This document shows positions 7,531-11,126 of a stretch of 11,126 bases of DNA, in pieces. The DNA is taken from the NCBI GenBank assembly GCA_015501075.1, contig JADNYJ010000861.1, positions 1 to 11,126 of the forward strand. The letters run 5' to 3'. Below the pieces are notes generated by a model. The model had not been told where the DNA came from and did no database searches. It saw only the letters and a program-made list of their open reading frames with translations. This DNA comes from Gymnopilus junonius. Its lineage: Eukaryota; Basidiomycota; Agaricomycetes; Agaricales; Galerinaceae. Each line of letters starts with the position of its first letter. The first letter of the stretch is position 1. Made by a program: the position numbers and the translations under genes.

Positions 7531-7791
7531 CTCCTTTCCGATTCCCCTGTTTCATTCTCGTTTCGTATATATTATTATCACACCCAAATAGTATATAAAC
7601 GTAGCTAGTCTACCATGTACTTAGCTTGTTCTTGAGAATATACATCTCTTGTAACAACCAAGACGAACTTGAACCACTAAGGCATTCTTCTGTCGAAGAC
7701 AATACCTTAGCGGACTTCATCGAACGACCTCTACGACTACTATGCCAGACCTTATCTTATCAGATTAGGTTCTGTCATCAACGTCGTAACA

Positions 7792-7796
7792 AATGC
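7792..7796. repeat. Target site duplication, right copy (AATGC)
   Basis: This is an exact match to 380-384, directly after the last base of the 3' LTR. Confidence 0.93.
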
Positions 7797-7858
7797 TGTA
7801 CTTTCTGTGACTGAGCAACTTCTTGTCAACTCCTAATCACTCAACTTTGTTCAGTCTT

Positions 7859-7866
7859 TATAAGAG
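7859..7866 (+). promoter_or_regulatory. TATA-like box beside the insertion
   Basis: TATAAGAG lies 68 bp past the end of the 3' LTR and is followed by a pyrimidine-rich stretch, as in fungal promoters. No gene could be attached to it, so it may be chance in AT-rich DNA. Confidence 0.25.
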
Positions 7867-8754
7867 GGTCTTTCTGCTATTTCTTTTCTTTTCTATGCTT
7901 AGATCTTTTTCTAAAACTCTCAAAATATTCTGGTGCATGTACTTCTGCTTATATTCTGGCAATCTGAAGTGAGACATCTCTAGCATATTTCTACAGCTCG
8001 AGGGACTGCCTACTTGGATTTCTACTACTAAATTTCTACTGTATTTATACTACTTCAAACTATGCTTATAAATTTGTTTCTGGTTGGATTAATAATGTCT
8101 AGCATGTGGAATCAATGGCGCAATATTTGCCAAGCTCCCTACCTATTGGTTCAATGATAGAAAAGTGTTTTCCAAGCATTCTATGGTAAATGCTATGTGC
8201 TCAGCATTCTTAATGCATGCAGCACCACTATTTTCAATGCTATTTCTGGCAAACTTCGTCTTTATGGTCTACCAATATGGTAGTACCATGCGCATTGCCA
8301 GCAGACAGAGGGGAGCATGTGCAGAACCCCATGAGATGCAGAGGCATGCTCAATGTGATCAGCATTTGCTGAGCTGAGCTGTGATGGATCTCATCATTTC
8401 ATTAACTGTTCTGATGATCTGGACTATTATTAGCATCAATCTCCTTGGATGAAGTCATTCCATTCCAAGAATGATGCATTCTTTCCTTTTTTGTACATCT
8501 GGCTTCAGAAAGAAGCTGTGCCAATCTCTCACAGCCTGTCAACACATCTAAGTGTTCGATGCCCCCTTGGTAGGATTTCTGATGCTCTTACTTGTAATTA
8601 AATTTGTACAAGTCTTTTAATAAATAATAATGACTGCTAGGCATGCATTTAATGCCTCTTGTATGCGTTCTAATTATTTAAGAGCCTCAAGGAATGAAAC
8701 TCGGGGAAGTTCCAGCCCTCTTATCAACCGCAAAATTAAGGTAATGACTGCCTT

Positions 8755-8772
8755 GCACATGTAGACATGTGC
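8755..8772. repeat. 18-bp palindrome
   Basis: GCACATGT and ACATGTGC flank a central AG. It sits 12 bp from the C-tract motif at 8785 and, on the minus strand, would fall near the start of a possible degraded LTR. Confidence 0.6.
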
Positions 8773-8784
8773 TGGTCTCATCAT

Positions 8785-8820
8785 CTCCCCCTAACTTGAA
8801 ATTATGACTGTCCTCAGTCA
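8785..8820 (-). repeat. C-tract plus hairpin motif, copy 1 (possible minus-strand polypurine tract)
   Basis: CTCCCCCTAACTTGAAA is followed by a hairpin TGACTG-TCCT-CAGTCA. A closely similar arrangement is at 9267-9303. On the minus strand it reads hairpin, then TTTCAAGTTAGGGGGAG, which looks like the 3' end of an LTR-element internal region with its polypurine tract. No coding remains of such an element were found beside it. Confidence 0.45.
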
Positions 8821-9266
8821 CTTGCTTTCTGTGTGGGATGTGAATATTCAGGCTTCCAAATTTAATCAGCATAGTGCTTTCTTTGCATTCTGTTCTAAAA
8901 AAGAAAAGTGCAACATCTTATTCTTGAGGATGTAGCTCTATTTCTCTTTCCTTTTCGCATTTTTCTTCCATGCTCTCCATTGTTTCCAATATATTTTCTG
9001 ATTGACTATATATTTTCCTTTGCTAGATTGCACTTTTTAGAATTTTTCTGCAAGGCAATTATTTTGAGCGCATTCGAGCATATCGAGCACATCTTGCTTT
9101 GGAGTTATATATAGAGTCAATTCATTCTTCCGAGGCTACATTTTACATGTGCCTTTATTCTTCATTTTATTTCCTTCTTTAAATTTCGTTCTAAGGCTTA
9201 TTGAATGTATTCAAACACCTGTTTAGGATTTCTTAGCCTATTATAGACTTTGTATATGCACACCCT

Positions 9267-9303
9267 CTCCCCCCAACTTGAAAAAATTGGCCTGTCCTCA
9301 GGT
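9267..9303 (-). repeat. C-tract plus hairpin motif, copy 2
   Basis: CTCCCCCCAACTTGAAA is followed by a hairpin whose stem is CCTG/CAGG around the same TCCT loop, extended by a G-T and a G-C pair. Compared with copy 1 at 8785, the stem bases change on both sides while pairing and loop are kept. Confidence 0.45.
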
Positions 9304-9487
9304 CTTTAATTTCTAGTTAGTTAGGAGAACAGCTTATCGTTCTCTCATGTGCTCAATCAAATTTATTGTGGATCGCCACATTACTCCTTGGTAATGTGCT
9401 TAAATGTGATCTGATCCATCCACTTTTGTGACTGAAAGCACCATTCTTTTTCATTTTAATTTTTCTGTAATGATTTCTGGTCAAGGA

Positions 9488-9494
9488 TATAAAG
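9488..9494 (+). promoter_or_regulatory. TATA box of the right-hand gene
   Basis: TATAAAG lies 79 bp upstream of the proposed start codon at 9567, with an AT- and pyrimidine-rich leader between. The spacing leaves room for a transcription start near 9520 and a short 5' UTR. Confidence 0.4.
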
Positions 9495-9721
9495 ATCCTT
9501 GCATTTTTCTTAATTTTTCTGTACTGAAAAATTCAGTTCCTTCCTCGTTATATTCACAATCTTGCTATGGCATCTCCTGACACTTTTCTCATTGCTAACA
9601 TTGGCTGTGATCTCAAGGATGAGGTTATGCTAATGTGCGCAACTATGCAGCTGATTGCAAATACTCCTGACACTGCAAAGGTCACTTTTGGATTAATGGA
9701 CAAGCCCTTGAGTCGTTCATA

Positions 9722-9786
9722 GTGAGCTCAATTTGTTGTTTGATCCATATCCTTTAATTCTTCCTTCTGTGTCTTTTTATTTCTAG
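9722..9786 (+). other. Predicted intron 1 (65 nt, GT-AG)
   Basis: The donor is GTGAGC and the acceptor TTTCTAG, with a pyrimidine-rich stretch before it. Direct joining creates a TAG codon, so one base seems wrong in the exon before it or the exon boundary differs. Confidence 0.45.
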
Positions 9787-10074
9787 GTTCCTGGACTTTG
9801 TACCCTTGGTGCAGGTTCGTGATGGCTCTATCTCTTGCATCGAATCTTTGAATTGCGTGGTTTATACCACAAAGTTCAAGATGTTCTGCAGGTTAATGGC
9901 ACTATTGAGTCCTCAGTTTATAAGACTATTTATGAAGTCACCCACGCATTCAAGGTCATCATCTGCAGAGAAGATGGCATTGGAGATGCTGATAATGCTA
10001 ATCCCACTGGCAATCCATCTGTTCTTCTTCCTGCTGCCAAAATTTCCGTCAGCAAGGAGTCTCTGAAGACTACT

Positions 10075-10132
10075 GTGAGCCAATTCCATTTATTTTCTTT
10101 AAATTTCAACCTCAATCTCTTTATTAATTTAG
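10075..10132 (+). other. Predicted intron 2 (58 nt, GT-AG)
   Basis: The donor is GTGAGC and the acceptor AATTTAG. The enclosed sequence is T-rich and protein-unlike. Splicing shifts the frame by one relative to the well-formed exon 3 reading, while reading through keeps it, so a one-base error or a retained segment is possible. Confidence 0.5.
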
Positions 10133-10233
10133 TGCCATCTAATTGTGTCAAGAGTGCTAAGATCATTGTTGACTCCGATGAAGGCGAAATTCCTAAGGCT
10201 GAGATGTCCTTAATTGATCTTTTGGACACTGAG

Positions 10234-10287
10234 GCATGTTTTCTCTTCTGTTATTTATTTCTGAAGCTGATACCTCGATTTTATTAG
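10234..10287 (+). other. Predicted intron 3 (54 nt, GC-AG type)
   Basis: The donor is GCATGT, which equals the common GTATGT with C for T, and the acceptor is TATTAG. CTGAT-like branch sequences lie near 10267. Joining 10233 to 10288 keeps the frame exactly, which supports the boundary. GC donors are a rare but accepted class. Confidence 0.55.
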
Positions 10288-10374
10288 GACTCTCAAATGA
10301 AAGTTGACACTGATCTGTCAACTAACTCAGCAGATGCTCCAGTTGTCGAAGAATGTGTCCCCATAATTTCAAAG

Positions 10375-10427
10375 GTACACTTTTTAATTTTTCTAATATG
10401 ATTTCAATGGTTTATTCTTGTACATAG
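10375..10427 (+). other. Predicted intron 4 (53 nt, GT-AG)
   Basis: The donor is GTACAC, a CTAAT branch-like site lies at about 10393, and the acceptor is TACATAG. The frame is preserved from exon 4 into exon 5. Confidence 0.55.
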
Positions 10428-10507
10428 GTGCCCACTCATGCATCAGTAATTCTGTCAGGAGTGCTGCTGAATATGTTGCCCAGAAACCAAGTTGATATCA
10501 AAGACTG

Positions 10508-10740
10508 GACTCTAAGCCAGTCTGAGCTACACTATATATACATATTTAAACTATTCTAGAATATTCTACCAACTTCTCCACCAATATGGAAACCTGTAAA
10601 CTTCATAGAACCTTCTTTGGTATTCCAAGCCTAATGGGGTTGTGTCCTATAATGACCTAGGTCATATGACTACTGACACCACTAGTCCTGGAGGTAAACC
10701 CTGACAAATTCTGCTCGAATATTGTGACGTTCCAGGCATT
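10508..10740. other. Non-coding block interrupting the gene, possible small insertion
   Basis: Coding-like sequence stops near 10503 and resumes near 10755. The block between is flanked by the pentamer GACTG (10503-10507 and 10741-10745), which could be a target duplication. It holds an AT-rich TATATATA stretch at 10533-10540 and a heat-shock-element-like motif. The ends are not TG...CA and I see no terminal inverted repeat, so a solo LTR or MITE is unproven; an unusually long intron is an alternative. Confidence 0.25.
10554..10566 (+). promoter_or_regulatory. Heat-shock-element-like motif
   Basis: TTCTAGAATATTC matches three alternating units (TTC, GAA, TTC) with 2-bp gaps, the consensus bound by heat shock factor trimers. 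A two-unit GAACCTTC lies nearby at 10608-10615. In AT-rich DNA this could be chance. Confidence 0.3.
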
Positions 10741-10852
10741 GACTGCAGCCATATATTATTAAGGCTCAAAAGGTCATAGCCAAGGCTGAGAAACATTCCA
10801 AGGCCAGCTCTTCTAAGAAGATTAAACTGTCCCGTGATGTAGAGCTTCCTTC

Positions 10853-10911
10853 GTATGTATCTTCTTCTTTTTATTTAGCCTTCTATTAATAACTTTTCTT
10901 AATTTTTCCAG
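10853..10911 (+). other. Predicted intron 5 (59 nt, GT-AG)
   Basis: The donor is the consensus GTATGT, a TTAATAAC branch-like site follows, and the acceptor is TTTTTCCAG after a T-rich tract. It is the best-looking splice pair in the gene, although the frame after it is off by one base. Confidence 0.6.
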
Positions 10912-11126
10912 TTGGTGAAGACCTTACTACTTCACATGCCAATATGCAAATGATTCAGTCATGCATTGGGCAAACTGAATTCAAGTGGCATATTTAACGT
11001 GATGCATTAGCGATCTGTCTGACCAAGAAAACATTCTCCATCTTCATATTAAGGAACTCGAGCACCTCGAGAAGTCTATTTGCAAAGGTTAAAAGCAAGA
11101 ACCTTGATTCCTAAATATTTTTTATC

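Larger units (their letters stand above)
385..7791 (+). mobile_element. Full-length Ty3/gypsy chromovirus LTR retrotransposon
   Basis: The element is 7407 bp with matching 450-bp LTRs, a 5-bp target duplication, a primer binding site one base after the 5' LTR and a polypurine tract ending at the 3' LTR. The domain order gag, protease, reverse transcriptase, RNase H, integrase, chromodomain is that of chromoviruses. The primer site is complementary to the predicted start of the element's own RNA, as in the self-priming Tf1/sushi group. Beyond pol there are about 1.6 kb with an extra ORF and an internal TATA box. Reading frames shift many times, so the copy as written could not make an intact Pol; part of this may be assembly error, because the LTRs differ mainly by indels. 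Confidence 0.96.
7342..7791 (+). repeat. 3' long terminal repeat
   Basis: This is the partner of 385-834 and also 450 bp long. It starts TGTTACGATT directly after the polypurine tract and ends CGTAACA before AATGC. Differences from the 5' copy include one-base gains and losses in T, A and C runs and 2-bp changes in the U3 palindrome and in the stretch after the TATA box. The TATA box is at 7592-7599, and the repeat should supply the RNA 3' end. Confidence 0.95.
7797..9480. other. AT-rich right flank, no gene recognised
   Basis: About 1.7 kb without a believable coding region. Open frames at 8165-8377 and 8908-9114 have low-complexity or composition-driven translations and no motifs. The stretch holds a TATA-like box at 7859, an 18-bp palindrome at 8755 and two copies of a C-tract plus hairpin motif at 8785 and 9267. 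Old repeat remains are the likeliest content. Confidence 0.5.
9567..11092 (+). pseudogene. Multi-exon gene or pseudogene of unknown function
   Basis: Exon 1 starts MASPDTFLIANIGCDLKDEV at ATG 9567. Exon 2 encodes HRIFELRGLYHKVQDVLQ and a polar part to 10074. Exon 3 (from 10133) contains SAKIIVDSDEGEIPKAEM. Exon 4 (10288-10374) is 29 clean codons. Exon 5 starts at 10428. After a non-coding block, a Lys/Ser-rich stretch (10761-10852, KAEKHSKASSSKK) and a last exon from 10912 follow, the latter ending in a Leu-rich, coiled-coil-like segment (ENILHLHIKELEHLEK). The frame is kept across the introns at 10234 and 10375, but it is off by one base at the exon 1-2, 2-3 and final junctions. I do not recognise the family. 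The gene may run past the window end. It is either a decayed gene or a real one with consensus errors. Confidence 0.45.

Noticed and set aside
385..7791. Repeat-induced point mutation as cause of the broken frames
   Set aside because: The LTR copies differ mostly by indels and show very few C-to-T type changes, and the internal region is not AT-enriched compared with the flanks.
8165..8377. 70-codon open frame in the right flank
   Set aside because: No motif, domain or promoter, in AT-rich DNA where a frame of this size is expected by chance.
8908..9114. 68-codon hydrophobic open frame
   Set aside because: Phe/Leu-rich because the DNA is T-rich. No supporting start context or neighbour.
1..11126. 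CRISPR arrays, bacterial operons, tRNA or rRNA genes
   Set aside because: No regularly spaced direct repeats, no ribosome binding sites and no RNA gene signatures were seen. The content is eukaryotic.

Overview
The window looks like fungal nuclear DNA, most likely from an agaricomycete-type basidiomycete. This is inferred from a Ty3/gypsy chromovirus of the kind common in such genomes and from short introns of about 53-65 nt in the right flank. No genus can be named from the sequence alone.

Positions 385-7791 are one complete but frame-broken LTR retrotransposon on the + strand. Its edges are firm: two 450-bp LTRs (385-834 and 7342-7791) starting TGTTACG and ending AACA, a polypurine tract just before the 3' LTR, and an identical 5-bp target duplication AATGC on both sides. 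Inside, in order, are a self-priming primer binding site, gag with a CCHC zinc knuckle, a candidate -1 frameshift heptamer, protease, reverse transcriptase, RNase H, integrase, a C-terminal chromodomain, and then about 1.6 kb beyond pol that a basic gag-pol element does not need. That extra part holds a small ORF whose ATG overlaps the likely pol stop (ATGA), a TATA box, and a longer proline-rich reading region ending in two zinc-knuckle-like motifs. This tail is the most interesting part of the window.

Nearly every domain is present but the frame changes repeatedly, usually by one base. The two LTRs differ by about 13 indels but only about 4 substitutions. Ordinary ageing should leave more substitutions than indels, so many breaks may be consensus errors from indel-prone reads rather than real decay.

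The left flank (1-379) and right flank (7797-9480) are AT-rich with no recognisable gene. The right flank carries two copies, 482 bp apart, of a C-tract plus hairpin motif whose stem differs by paired changes. On the minus strand it resembles the end of an LTR-element internal region. From about 9567 to the window end there is a multi-exon gene or pseudogene on the + strand with a TATA box and several short introns, one apparently GC-AG. Its product is not recognised, and a roughly 230-bp non-coding block with a heat-shock-element-like motif interrupts it.
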